Shown piece by piece: positions 18,570 to 26,291 of a stretch of DNA of 64,000 bases. Numbering within the stretch: position 1 is the stretch's first letter; each line of letters starts with the position of its first letter. Under the pieces are notes generated by a model. It saw nothing but the letters and a program-made list of their open reading frames with translations. It did no database searches and had not been told where the DNA came from. Both the position numbers and the translations under genes were made by a program. This DNA comes from Nevskia ramosa DSM 11499 (GTDB lineage: Bacteria > Pseudomonadota > Gammaproteobacteria > Nevskiales > Nevskiaceae): contig NZ_ATVI01000005.1 of the NCBI RefSeq assembly GCF_000420645.1, positions 728,357 to 792,356 of the forward strand. Reading direction: 5' to 3'.

Positions 18570-19388
18570 CTAACGCTTCTTGCCTTCCAGAAACGGAACT
18601 TCCAGCACTTTCTCGTGAACGATCGGGCCGTGGCCGAAATAGCCACCTTCGCCAAAGCACTCACCATGATCGGCCGTGATGACGAAATGCGTATTCAGCG
18701 GCGCTTTCGCGATCAGATCGTCAAGCACTTCATCGACGTATTCGACGCACTTGATCTGCTGCTTGTGCAGATCGCACATCTGCTCCTCGTCGAAGAACTT
18801 GTCTTCAGTCTCCGCGCCGAGGTTGTCATCCATGCGCTTGAACACACCGTGCACGCCGGAGATGTGCGGCATGTTCTTCGGGTCGAGCATGAACGGGTAA
18901 TGCGTTTCGCCGAGATTCAGGAAGTAGAACTGCGGCTCGGACTTGTCGAACTCGATCTGCTTGACCATGCCGGCGAAGTCGTTGTGATTCGCCATCAACT
19001 TGTAGTCGTCGAAATGCTTGTTCAGATGCGAGAACGGATTCAGCACCGGCAGCGAAACCTTGGCCGAAGTGCGGTAACCGTTCTGCTGGAGCACATGCGG
19101 CAACGAAAGCTGCGGGATGAAACTCTTGAACGAAAGGTCCTTGACCGCGAGCCGATCAACCCACAGCGAGAAATCCTTCTTGTAGACCTCGGACGCGAAC
19201 ACGCCCTGCGGGCTCGTGTGCGGAATCATGCCCATCAGGTAGGTGTAGTGCGAAGGGCTCGTCCAGGACGCAAACGAATAGCGCTTCGAACCGACCCCGA
19301 TCCTGTCCATATTCGGACGTTTGGCGGCGAGATAGCTGTCATAACGGCAGCTGTCCATGACAATGAAAACGAGGTTGTTGGCAGTCAT
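18570..19388 (-). CDS. Small sulfatase/alkaline-phosphatase-fold protein
   Basis: 272 residues, first gene of the minus-strand lipid locus. It opens NNLVFIVMDSCRYDSY, where the aspartate matches the first metal ligand of the alkaline phosphatase superfamily. It then has ASWTSPSHYTYLMG, in which Thr (rather than the Cys or Ser of true formylglycine sulfatases) stands at the nucleophile position. The late block ITADHGECFGEG..FGHGP provides Asp-His and His ligands. There is no signal peptide or membrane segment, and it is short compared with 400-500 residue sulfatases, so it is a minimal version of the fold. It is likely a phospho- or sulfo-ester hydrolase or a transferase acting on the lipid made by the downstream synthases; this is inferred from operon position. 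No good ribosome binding site is visible before ATG 19388. Confidence 0.75.
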   Translation of the reverse strand: MTANNLVFIVMDSCRYDSYLAAKRPNMDRIGVGSKRYSFASWTSPSHYTYLMGMIPHTSPQGVFASEVYKKDFSLWVDRLAVKDLSFKSFIPQLSLPHVLQQNGYRTSAKVSLPVLNPFSHLNKHFDDYKLMANHNDFAGMVKQIEFDKSEPQFYFLNLGETHYPFMLDPKNMPHISGVHGVFKRMDDNLGAETEDKFFDEEQMCDLHKQQIKCVEYVDEVLDDLIAKAPLNTHFVITADHGECFGEGGYFGHGPIVHEKVLEVPFLEGKKR

Positions 19389-19772
19389 CGCTGTACTTTA
19401 GCTGAATGATTCAGTAGAGGGGAAGTTTACCGGCAGTTTTTTACAGTTATGTCACTGGTTACGTATATTCAGACAAGAGCTAAATCCTGTTGTTTCGGAA
19501 TTGAGAAAATGTTTCAAAACAATGTCGAGATTTGAGCTGCCACATGAAACCGCGACCGCTTGTAACGATTGCCGAATGTTGGCACACGACCCAGGTGAAT
19601 TTCATGGATGACGCGTGATCGGGAAAAGTTGAACTGATGCTTAGCTTAAGCCGTTTAGCAATAAGTGCACCAGAAGCGGAAGTTATCCAGATCGCACCGC
19701 TCAAGGGCCATTGCAGCGGGGCCGTGACTGACTGTGGCGTCATGAAATCTGGCCGTCAGTCCCATCAACAAG
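19389..19772. other. AT-rich intergenic region between tmRNA and the lipid locus
   Basis: This 384-base stretch has lower GC than its surroundings and no believable gene. It must contain the promoter of the minus-strand lipid locus, but I find no hexamer pair good enough to call. The clearest structure is the 13-bp palindrome at 19402-19414. Confidence 0.5.
19402..19414. promoter_or_regulatory. 13-bp palindrome before the lipid locus
   Basis: CTGAATGATTCAG is a perfect inverted repeat with a single central base. It is centred about 20 bases before ATG 19388, where a repressor or a small hairpin would affect transcription or ribosome entry. No known operator family is recognised. Confidence 0.3.
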
Positions 19773-19794
19773 AAGGCCGCTCGCTGGCGGCCTT
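19773..19794 (-). terminator. Probable terminator downstream of tmRNA
   Basis: AAGGCCGC (19773-19780) and GCGGCCTT (19787-19794) form an 8-bp GC-rich stem with a 6-base loop, seven bases beyond the mature tmRNA 3' end. On the minus strand it is followed by CTTGTTG, an imperfect U tract. Confidence 0.6.
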
Positions 19795-19800
19795 TAAAAA

Positions 19801-20156
19801 TGGTGGAGGTGGCGGGAATCGAACCCGCGTCCAACAATCTTCCGTTCTTCGATCTACATGCTTAGCCAGTCTTTATTTTTCGTTGGTCGCTCCCGGACAG
19901 GCACGGAACGCGCTCACTTATTCACTTTGGGTTTTAGCGTATCGGCAAGTGACCTGCCTTTATCGCGAGTTGATGAGAGTCGACGGCTGCTTCCGGGGCA
20001 TCAACACCACCGGGGCAACCGCTCGCCGGGATTAAGCGGCGAGGGCGTAGTTAGCGTCGTTCGCAACTAGCTTGGTTGCTTTCAAGTTTTACGAGGAAGA
20101 AAGCACCTCGGCATGCACGTCGAATTTCCAACCGCTGTCGAAACCATGTCACCCCC
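19801..20156 (-). ncRNA. ssrA: Transfer-messenger RNA (tmRNA)
   Basis: The minus-strand transcript begins GGGGGTGACATGGTTTCGAC (5' end at 20156) and ends with a T-arm GGTTCGATTCC followed by the acceptor strand CACCTCC and encoded ACCA (3' end at 19801). GGGGGTG pairs with CACCTCC through one G-U pair, so both mature ends are fixed. The tag frame runs from GCG at 20064 to TAA at 20032 and encodes ANDANYALAA, ending in the ALAA degron that ClpXP and related proteases recognise. The RNA rescues stalled ribosomes with SmpB, whose gene lies just upstream on the same strand. The length of 356 bases is normal for a one-piece tmRNA. Confidence 0.97.
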
Positions 20157-20536
20157 AGCGGCGGTAACAGTATCACAGTTATGAAGTCTTGAGCCTTCCG
20201 TGATCGCCAAGTGAAATCGGTTGGCTAACAGCGATGTTACTGATAAAAATCGGGAAAATGGCAAAAGTAAGGCAATTGGTATCGGCAAGTCCATACCAGA
20301 AAAGGATTTTCAGGAAATTATCCGCGTCGGATTAAACAGTTACTGATGCTCCGAAACCTTTCCCAACTCAATATTCAGTGCAATGTGAATTTTAAGTTGA
20401 TGCGCCAAGTGGCGTTCTTCGAATGAACAGGCAAAAGCGGCAATTTTTCTCAAACCAATTGCCCCGTTGCCGTGCATCTGCACAGGCAGTGAACGAGGCT
20501 GCACGAACATTGTGCGGGGCCTCGAGCCGAGGCTGA
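20157..20536. other. Intergenic region between smpB and ssrA
   Basis: These 380 bases carry no convincing reading frame. The region must hold the tmRNA promoter and precursor 5' leader, but no strong hexamer pair stands out. Two small inverted repeats follow smpB: CCTCG-AGC-CGAGG near 20520 and the hairpin at 20439-20463. Confidence 0.5.
20439..20463 (-). terminator. Possible smpB terminator
   Basis: GGCAATT (20439-20445) pairs with AATTGCC (20457-20463), and on the minus strand the hairpin is followed by GCTTTTGCC. The stem is AT-rich and the U run short, so this is a weak candidate. Confidence 0.3.
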
Positions 20537-21031
20537 TCAGCTGTCGTGCCGCATGGTGCGGCCTTTCTCGCGCTGCCAGTCCCGATCCTTCTCGGTGTTG
20601 CGCTTGTCGTGCAGTTTCTTGCCTTTGGCGAGGCCGATGTTCAGTTTCGCGCGGCCATGGGTCCAGTGCAGGTCCAGCGGCACGATGGTGTAGCCGGAGC
20701 GCTCGACCTTGCCGCGCAGCAGATCGATCTGGCGCCGCGACAGCAGCAGCTTTCGGGTGCGCGTGGCGTCCGGCACGACATGCGTGGAGGCCGACAACAG
20801 CGGATTGAAATGGGCGCCGAGCAGCCAGGCTTCACCGTTCTTCATGATCACGTAGGCTTCCGTGATCTGGGCCTTGCCGACTCTCAGGCTTTTGACTTCC
20901 CAGCCCAGCAGCACGATGCCGGCTTCGAAACGATCCTCGATGAAATACTCGAAGCGGGCACGCCGATTCTCGGCGATCTCGCGGTCCGCCGGTGCTTCCT
21001 TCTGCTTGCCGTTACGCTTGGGCTGATTCAT
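20537..21031 (-). CDS. smpB: SsrA-binding protein SmpB
   Basis: 164 residues from ATG 21031; the open frame extends further upstream, but the conserved protein begins at [12 protein letters not shown]. It contains [46 protein letters not shown] and the basic C-terminal tail [17 protein letters not shown], all diagnostic of SmpB. SmpB binds the tRNA-like domain of tmRNA and places its tail in the mRNA channel of a stalled ribosome. The gene lies upstream of ssrA on the same strand, the classic pairing. Confidence 0.97.
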   Translation of the reverse strand: MNQPKRNGKQKEAPADREIAENRRARFEYFIEDRFEAGIVLLGWEVKSLRVGKAQITEAYVIMKNGEAWLLGAHFNPLLSASTHVVPDATRTRKLLLSRRQIDLLRGKVERSGYTIVPLDLHWTHGRAKLNIGLAKGKKLHDKRNTEKDRDWQREKGRTMRHDS

Positions 21032-21078
21032 CGTCGGATTATAGAAGCCTGCGGGAGCAGCCCATCGGTGGAGGACAG

Positions 21079-21342
21079 GTGAAGATCGAAGTGCTGAGTC
21101 ACGAAGCCGGCGGAATCCGGCGACTGACGCTTGAACTGCCCGAACCGGCAACCGTCGGCAGCGCGTTGTCCGCCGCTGGCCTGGGCCGCGACTGCGAGGC
21201 GAGAGTGGGGATGTTCGGTCGGCTGTGCAGCGCCGAAGAAGCGATCAGCGAAGGTGCCAGAGTCGAGGTCTACAGAGTCTTGCTGGCTGATCCGAAACAG
21301 GTGCGGCGCCAGCGAGCCCGGATACGACGTCCGCAAGCGTGA
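21079..21342 (+). CDS. rnfH: RnfH family ubiquitin-fold protein
   Basis: 87 residues from GTG 21079, chosen because GGAGGA (21070-21075) lies just before it and the conserved protein begins [11 protein letters not shown]. Features include [17 protein letters not shown]-like VGMFGR, and [19 protein letters not shown] with a basic tail, all typical of RnfH (formerly YfjF/PasI). The function is not well defined; the family is a beta-grasp protein often encoded next to ratA. It is divergent from smpB with 47 bases between start codons and convergent with bamE. No ratA gene accompanies it here, unlike in many relatives. Confidence 0.88.
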   Translation: MKIEVLSHEAGGIRRLTLELPEPATVGSALSAAGLGRDCEARVGMFGRLCSAEEAISEGARVEVYRVLLADPKQVRRQRARIRRPQA

Positions 21343-21355
21343 TTGAGACGGACGC

Positions 21356-21793
21356 TTACTTGTCCTTGTCCTTATCCTTTTGCGCCTCGTCGGAAGGGTC
21401 CGCAGATTTCGGATCCAGCGGCGCCGTGTCGATGATTTCTTCCTTCTGCTCGCGGGAAACGCCGTCGTTGCCAGCCGCCGTGCCGGCGTTGGCGATCTGC
21501 ACGCCTTCCATGCGCGTCAGCTTCTCGGACTCGAAGAACAGGCTGATCGTGCGGCTGGAGACCTTGCCGCGCGGATCCTTGTAGTAGCCAAAGTAATCCC
21601 AGCGGTCCGAACGGAACGGCGAGGAAGCGATCGGCGTGCCGAGCAGGAACTTCACCTGTTCGCGGGTCTGGCCGACCTTGAGCAGATCGAACTGCTTCTG
21701 CTCGATGACGTTGCCCTGACGTGTCGGCAGCTTGTAGACGATCGCACAGCCGGAGAGGCTGAAGGCCAGGACGGAAAGCAGGATCAGACGCAT
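21356..21793 (-). CDS. bamE: Outer membrane protein assembly factor BamE
   Basis: 145 residues from ATG 21793. The N-terminus MRLILLSVLAFSLSGC is a lipoprotein signal with a LSGC lipobox, so the mature protein starts at a lipidated Cys. The body has QKQFDLLKVGQTREQV, FLLGTPI, WDYFGYYKDP and LFFES.KLTRMEG, the BamE/SmpA fold. BamE is a lipoprotein of the BAM complex that inserts beta-barrel proteins into the outer membrane. The C-terminal extension after about residue 100 is acidic then Lys/Asp-rich (KDKDKDK), longer than in E. coli. The gene is divergent from fur, in the usual bamE/fur/recN neighbourhood. Confidence 0.93.
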   Translation of the reverse strand: MRLILLSVLAFSLSGCAIVYKLPTRQGNVIEQKQFDLLKVGQTREQVKFLLGTPIASSPFRSDRWDYFGYYKDPRGKVSSRTISLFFESEKLTRMEGVQIANAGTAAGNDGVSREQKEEIIDTAPLDPKSADPSDEAQKDKDKDK

Positions 21794-21809
21794 GGGCAGG
21801 GTATTGAGG

Positions 21810-21837
21810 TTGTGACTCGAAAACGAGGTGCGATAAT
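21810..21837 (+). promoter_or_regulatory. Sigma-70 promoter of fur
   Basis: TTGTGA (21810-21815) and GATAAT (21832-21837) are separated by 16 bases, about 45 bases before the fur ATG. It lies in the 86-base bamE-fur divergent gap. Confidence 0.65.
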
Positions 21838-21879
21838 AGCGCAAGCTCCGTTTCGTCACTCCCGCCTGAAGGAAAACTC

Positions 21880-22323
21880 ATGGAATCGCAGGATCTCCGC
21901 AATGCGGGATTGAAGGTGACGCTACCGCGTCTGAAGATCATCGAGATGCTCGAGCACAGCCCGACGCGTCATCTGTCGGCTGAAGAAATCTATCGGCGCC
22001 TGATGGATGGCGGTGAAGACATCGGTCTGGCCACGGTCTACCGGGTGCTGACCCAGTTCGAAGCAGCCGGTCTGGTTACCCGCCACCATTTCGAAGGCGG
22101 CCATGCCGTGTTCGAACTGGAGCGCGGCCATCATCATGATCACATCGTCTGCATCCATTGCGGACGGGTCGACGAGTTCGAGGACGAGATGATCGAGCGG
22201 CGTCAGCGCGAAATAGCCGAATCGCTGGGCTTCAAGCTCGTCGAGCACAACCTGATCATGTACGGCGAGTGCCAGAAGAAGGACTGCGTCCATCTGAAGC
22301 AGAACTCGAACCGCCGGCTCTGA
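21880..22323 (+). CDS. fur: Ferric uptake regulator Fur
   Basis: 147 residues. The N-terminal winged helix includes LKVTLPRLKIIEML, LSAEEIYRRL and LATVYRVLTQFEAAGLV. The metal-binding dimerisation domain has HHFEGGHAVFEL, HHHDHIVCIHCGRVDEF and a second pair in GECQKKDCVHL, matching the two CxxC-like zinc sites of Fur (the second is CxxxxC). Fur binds Fe(II) and represses iron-uptake genes. GAAGGAA precedes the ATG at good spacing. It sits divergent from bamE and convergent with recN. Confidence 0.97.
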   Translation: MESQDLRNAGLKVTLPRLKIIEMLEHSPTRHLSAEEIYRRLMDGGEDIGLATVYRVLTQFEAAGLVTRHHFEGGHAVFELERGHHHDHIVCIHCGRVDEFEDEMIERRQREIAESLGFKLVEHNLIMYGECQKKDCVHLKQNSNRRL

Positions 22324-22342
22324 TCGGTCAGAGCCCACTCGG

Positions 22343-24025
22343 TCAGGCGTCAGTTGCCGCCTGGCCGAGCAGTTCCTTCGCCAGGGTCACGGTGCTGCCG
22401 CTGCTGCCATCGCCGCCGAGCATCCGTGACAACTCGCTGACCCGCGCCGGTGCATCGAGCCTTTGCACCCGGGTGTAGGTATTGCCGTCCCGCACGGACT
22501 TGGCAATCCCGAAATGATCGAGCCCGCGGGCAGCGACCTGGGCCAGATGGGTCACGCACAGCACTTGGCGTCGCGCACCCAGCGCGCGTAGCTGCCGGCC
22601 GACGACGTCGGCCGTGACGCCACCGATGCCGGCATCCACTTCATCGAAGATCTGCGTGGCCGCACCGGCCTCGGACAGCAGGCTGACCTGCAGCGCCAGA
22701 CTGATTCTGGACAACTCGCCGCCGGACGCCACCTTGGACAAGGGCCGCGGCGGCTGCCCCGGGTTGGCCGAAAAATCGAAGCGCACCAGATCGACGCCGT
22801 GCGAGGTCGGCTTGTCGCGGCTCAGCGGTTCGACGGCGACCACGAATTCGGCGTTCGGCATGCCGAGTTCGCGAACTCTGGCGGTCACCGCTTTTGCAAG
22901 CATGATGGCGGCCTTCCGGCGTGCCGCGGTCAGAGTTGCCGCCGCAGTCATATAGGACACCAGTGCCGTCTTGCGCTGTGCTTCCAGACGACCCAGCGCG
23001 GCGCCGGCATCTTCCAGCACGGCCAGTTCCGACTGCAGTTCCTCATGCCGGGCGAACAGCTCATCCGCCCGCACGCGATGCTTGCGGGCAAGATCGTGGA
23101 TCGCGGTCAGGCGGCTTTCGACGATGGCGAGACGTTCCGGATCGAGATCGAGGCGTTCGATCAATCGACGCAAGGAATCCGCTGCTTCGCGAACTTGCGC
23201 CTGCGCGCCGGCGGTCAGCGTTTCCGCTTCGGCGAAGCCTTCGTGCAGCGGCACCAGGCTGTGCAGCGAAGACAGCGCGCGCGACAGCTGGTCATAGACG
23301 CTGACCTCGTCGCCATAAAGCAGTAGCTGCGCGCCATTGCCTTCGTCGAGCAGCCGTCCAGCGTTTGCCAGGCGGCGATGTTCGGCGTCGAGTTCCGGCA
23401 ACTCGTCGGCAGTCAAGCTCAGTGCGTCGAGTTCCTGAAGCTGGAAGCGCAGGTACTCGACTTGTGCGGGGTCTCGGCTCTGGGCGCTGCGCAGTTGTTC
23501 GATGTCGCGTTCGATGCGCTGCAGGGCTTGTGCGGCTGCGGCGACTGCGGCGAGCAGCTCGGCATGGCGGCCGGCGTCGTCGAGCGCCTGACGTTGCGCA
23601 TCGCCGTGCAGCAGGCTGCGGCTGTCGCCCTGACCGAAGATCTCGACCAGGCGTTCGCCAAGCTCGCGCAACTCGGTCGCGCTGACCGGGCTGCCGTTGA
23701 CGAACGCCCGCGTGCGGCCTTCGACGTGGACGATGCGGCGGATCGTGCAGTCGTCGCTACCGGCTTCGAGCAGTTCCCGTTCGGCGAGCCAGGCGGCTGC
23801 ATCGGCGCAGTCGTTGACCGAGAACTCGGCCGACACTTCGGCCCGCTCGCTACCGGCGCGGACCAGGGTGGCATCGGCACGCAGGCCGATAACCAGCCCC
23901 AGCGCGTCGATCAGGATCGACTTGCCAGCGCCGGTCTCGCCGGTCAGCACGGTGAAGCCGGACGACCAGTCGAGACTCAGCTCGTCGATGATCGCGAGAT
24001 TGCGGATATGCAGGCTGCGCAGCAT
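22343..24025 (-). CDS. recN: DNA repair protein RecN
   Basis: 560 residues from ATG 24025, where the conserved start MLRSLHIRNLAIIDEL lies; the open frame continues upstream only through nadK in another frame. The Walker A motif is GETGAGKSI, the ABC signature is ASGGELSRISLAL, and Walker B is FDEVDAGIGG, with a long coiled coil between the two halves. RecN is an SMC-like ATPase that helps repair double-strand breaks and is usually LexA-controlled; I did not find a clear CTGT-N8-ACAG box upstream. It begins 14 bases after nadK ends, so the two are probably cotranscribed. Confidence 0.95.
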   Translation of the reverse strand: MLRSLHIRNLAIIDELSLDWSSGFTVLTGETGAGKSILIDALGLVIGLRADATLVRAGSERAEVSAEFSVNDCADAAAWLAERELLEAGSDDCTIRRIVHVEGRTRAFVNGSPVSATELRELGERLVEIFGQGDSRSLLHGDAQRQALDDAGRHAELLAAVAAAAQALQRIERDIEQLRSAQSRDPAQVEYLRFQLQELDALSLTADELPELDAEHRRLANAGRLLDEGNGAQLLLYGDEVSVYDQLSRALSSLHSLVPLHEGFAEAETLTAGAQAQVREAADSLRRLIERLDLDPERLAIVESRLTAIHDLARKHRVRADELFARHEELQSELAVLEDAGAALGRLEAQRKTALVSYMTAAATLTAARRKAAIMLAKAVTARVRELGMPNAEFVVAVEPLSRDKPTSHGVDLVRFDFSANPGQPPRPLSKVASGGELSRISLALQVSLLSEAGAATQIFDEVDAGIGGVTADVVGRQLRALGARRQVLCVTHLAQVAARGLDHFGIAKSVRDGNTYTRVQRLDAPARVSELSRMLGGDGSSGSTVTLAKELLGQAATDA

Positions 24026-24039
24026 GGCTACTTCTATGG

Positions 24040-25029
24040 TTACTTCTTTGAGGGGTTGCCGACCGGCGTGCGGCCCCAGTCGAGCTTGTCGCGCAGCAGC
24101 GCGAAATAGCTGTAGCTGGGCGGATGGATCAGCAACAGATCGGTCGGCGAGCGGCGAATCTCGACAGCGTCGCTGGGATTCAGCGAAGTGCCGATCTGGC
24201 CATCGCAGGTCATCGTCGCGCCGGTTTCGCTGGCACCGAGCACGATGCGCACGGTCCGCGAGGCGGGCACGACGATCGGGCGATCGGTCAGCGTATGCGG
24301 GCAGATCGGCACCAGCGCCAGCGCGGCGAGCGCGGGGTGGACCACCGGGCCGCCGCCGGACAGTGCATAGGCCGTCGAGCCGGTCGCGGTCGACACGATG
24401 AAGCCATCGGCCCGGTGCTGGCTGATGAACTCCCAGCCGCTGCCGTCGCCGACATCGCTGGCCAGGTACGTCGCGAACTCGACCATGCGGATCGCCGCCT
24501 GATTGCGCACCACGACATCGTTGACGGCGAGCCAGGGCAGGCTCAGGCCGCCGTCGGCGCGGCGCACGCGGGCTTCGAGAATCAGCCGGGATGCGCGGAT
24601 GTACTCGCCGCGAAACAGCGCTTCCAGCGTCGTCGCCATGTCTTCGGGCCGAACGTCGACTAGAAAGCCGAGGCGGCCCTGGTTGACGCCGAGGATCGGC
24701 ACGCCGGAACTGGCGAGGCTGCGGCCGGCGTCGAGCAAGGTGCCGTCGCCGCCGATCACGACGACCAGCTGGCAGCGCTTCGCGAGTGCTTCGCGGCTGA
24801 CAGCTTCGATGCCGCTGTTGGCCGGCAGCAGCCGCGCGGTCTCGGTTTCGACCAGAACTTCGCGCCCATGCTGGCGCAACAGGGTGCAAAGCTGGCGCAG
24901 AGTGCCGGTAACGCGCTCGTCCCTGCGTTTGCCGATCACGCCGACAGTCTGGAAAAGGCTCTGGGACACGAAGGGCGCGTGAGGGACGGGCAGGCCGCTT
25001 GAAAGGGCGAAGTGGGCGCAAATTATCAT
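24040..25029 (-). CDS. nadK: NAD kinase
   Basis: The open frame gives 329 residues from ATG 25029. The conserved protein begins around FQTVGVIGKRRD, so the first 26 residues may not be translated; GTG 24969 is an alternative start giving 309 residues, and neither has a good ribosome binding site. The catalytic GGDGT loop is present in VVVIGGDGTLLDAGR, followed by ILGVNQGRLGFL, LAVNDVVVRN and ATGSTAYALSGGGPVV, all standard for NadK. The enzyme phosphorylates NAD to NADP with ATP. The nadK-recN order is conserved in gammaproteobacteria. Confidence 0.93.
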   Translation of the reverse strand: MIICAHFALSSGLPVPHAPFVSQSLFQTVGVIGKRRDERVTGTLRQLCTLLRQHGREVLVETETARLLPANSGIEAVSREALAKRCQLVVVIGGDGTLLDAGRSLASSGVPILGVNQGRLGFLVDVRPEDMATTLEALFRGEYIRASRLILEARVRRADGGLSLPWLAVNDVVVRNQAAIRMVEFATYLASDVGDGSGWEFISQHRADGFIVSTATGSTAYALSGGGPVVHPALAALALVPICPHTLTDRPIVVPASRTVRIVLGASETGATMTCDGQIGTSLNPSDAVEIRRSPTDLLLIHPPSYSYFALLRDKLDWGRTPVGNPSKK

Positions 25030-25101
25030 GAAACAGCTGCATCAAATTTCGCTGCGAAGTTCAGGCGGATAACCCCCTGCCGCGGGCAATGCGTGCAATT
25101 C

Positions 25102-25131
25102 TTGACAAGGTTTTTTTTCCGTTGCTAGCGT
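25102..25131 (+). promoter_or_regulatory. Possible hrcA promoter
   Basis: A perfect TTGACA (25102-25107), inside CTTGACA, lies 44 bases before the hrcA ATG and is followed by a T8 run. The best -10 match, TGCTAGCGT, is poor. No CIRCE inverted repeat is present here. Confidence 0.35.
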
Positions 25132-25151
25132 TCTCCGAATCCTGAGCTGCC

Positions 25152-26210
25152 ATGTCCGACAAACTCGACCCACGCGCCGCCGCGCTGCTGAAGCTGCTGA
25201 TCGAACGCCATGTGCACGACGGGCAGCCGGTCGGCTCGCGGACCCTGGCTCGCGCGTTCCAGGTGGAGCTCAGTCCGGCGACCATTCGCAACGTGATGGC
25301 CGATCTGGAAGACCTCGGCTTCGTCGCCTCGCCGCATACCTCCGCCGGCCGCGTGCCGACCCAGGCCGGCTATCGCTATTTCGTCGATTCGCTGCTGGCG
25401 CCAGAGCCGCTGGGGGCAGCCGAGCAGGCGCGCATCGCCAATGAACTGCTGCCCGGCAACAAGTCCTCCGCCGACATGCTGCACACGGTTTCCGGCTTGT
25501 TGTCGCGGCTGTCGTCGATGGCCGGCGTGGTCACCGTGCCGCGCCGCAATGTCACCGTGCTGCGGCGGATCGAATTCCTGAACCTGTCGGGTGGCCGAGT
25601 GCTGGCGATCCTGGTCGTCAATCAGCGCGAAGTGCAGAACCGCGTGCTCGACATGGGCCGCGACTACACGTCGCAGGAACTGGAACGCTACGCCAACATC
25701 ATCAACGAGACCTTCGCCGGCCGTGATCTGCTGAGCCTGCGCCGCAGCCTCGCCGAAGAATTGAGCGAGGCGCAGACCCGGGTCAACCAGATGCTCGGCG
25801 AAGCGGCGAAGCTGGCCGATGCCGCGCTGCGCAACCAGGAAGCCGACGATTACGTGATCGCCGGCGGTACCAATCTGCTCGGCTTCCAGGAGTTGGCCGA
25901 TGTCGGCCGCCTGCGCCGTTTGTTCGACGTGCTCGACCAGAAGCGCGAGCTGCTGGAGCTGTTCGATCAGTGCCTGGGTGCCTCAGGCGTGCAGATCTTC
26001 ATCGGCGACGAATCCGGCTATCAAGTGCTCGACGGCTGCAGCCTGGTCACCGCGCCGTACACCATCGATGGCCAGGTGGCCGGCGTGCTCGGCGTCATCG
26101 GCCCGACCCGGATGGCCTACCAGCGGATCATTCCGCTGGTCAGCGAAGCCGCGCGTCTGCTCGGCACCGGGCTTGGTTCAGGGCTGGGCTCAGGGCTTGA
26201 AAGCCGCTGA
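25152..26210 (+). CDS. hrcA: Heat-inducible transcription repressor HrcA
   Basis: 352 residues. The N-terminal winged helix (LIERHVHDGQPVGSRTLAR, LSPATIRNVMADLEDLGF, HTSAGRVPTQAGYRYFVD) is highly conserved. It is followed by the GAF-like middle and a C-terminal domain with FIGDESGYQVLDGCSLV and GVIGPTRMAYQRIIPLV. HrcA represses chaperone operons through CIRCE elements in many bacteria, but no CIRCE sequence is visible before any heat-shock gene in this window. The C-terminus ends in a small tandem repeat (GTGL-GSGL-GSGL-ESR), probably a recent 12-bp expansion. It is divergent from nadK and heads the hrcA-grpE-dnaK-dnaJ cluster. Confidence 0.95.
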   Translation: MSDKLDPRAAALLKLLIERHVHDGQPVGSRTLARAFQVELSPATIRNVMADLEDLGFVASPHTSAGRVPTQAGYRYFVDSLLAPEPLGAAEQARIANELLPGNKSSADMLHTVSGLLSRLSSMAGVVTVPRRNVTVLRRIEFLNLSGGRVLAILVVNQREVQNRVLDMGRDYTSQELERYANIINETFAGRDLLSLRRSLAEELSEAQTRVNQMLGEAAKLADAALRNQEADDYVIAGGTNLLGFQELADVGRLRRLFDVLDQKRELLELFDQCLGASGVQIFIGDESGYQVLDGCSLVTAPYTIDGQVAGVLGVIGPTRMAYQRIIPLVSEAARLLGTGLGSGLGSGLESR

Positions 26211-26222
26211 AGCATCCCAAAC
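26196..26222 (+). promoter_or_regulatory. Candidate sigma-32 heat-shock promoter of grpE
   Basis: CTTGAAA (26196-26202) matches the sigma-32 -35 element exactly and TCCCAAAC (26215-26222) resembles the CCCCATNT -10 element, with a 12-base spacer. It overlaps the last codons of hrcA and lies about 70 bases before the grpE ATG. Confidence 0.45.
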
Positions 26223-26291
26223 TGGCTGATCAGGTGGGGCGCGGGGGCGCTCTGCTTCATTCCCCAGTATCTGAACCCGAGTAGAAAAAGC

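Noticed and set aside
19480-19743. 87-codon minus-strand open frame before the lipid locus
   Set aside because: No ribosome binding site, atypical codon use and no recognisable sequence; treated as intergenic.
19637-20035. 132-codon plus-strand open frame
   Set aside because: It overlaps the tmRNA gene, whose two ends and tag frame are certain.
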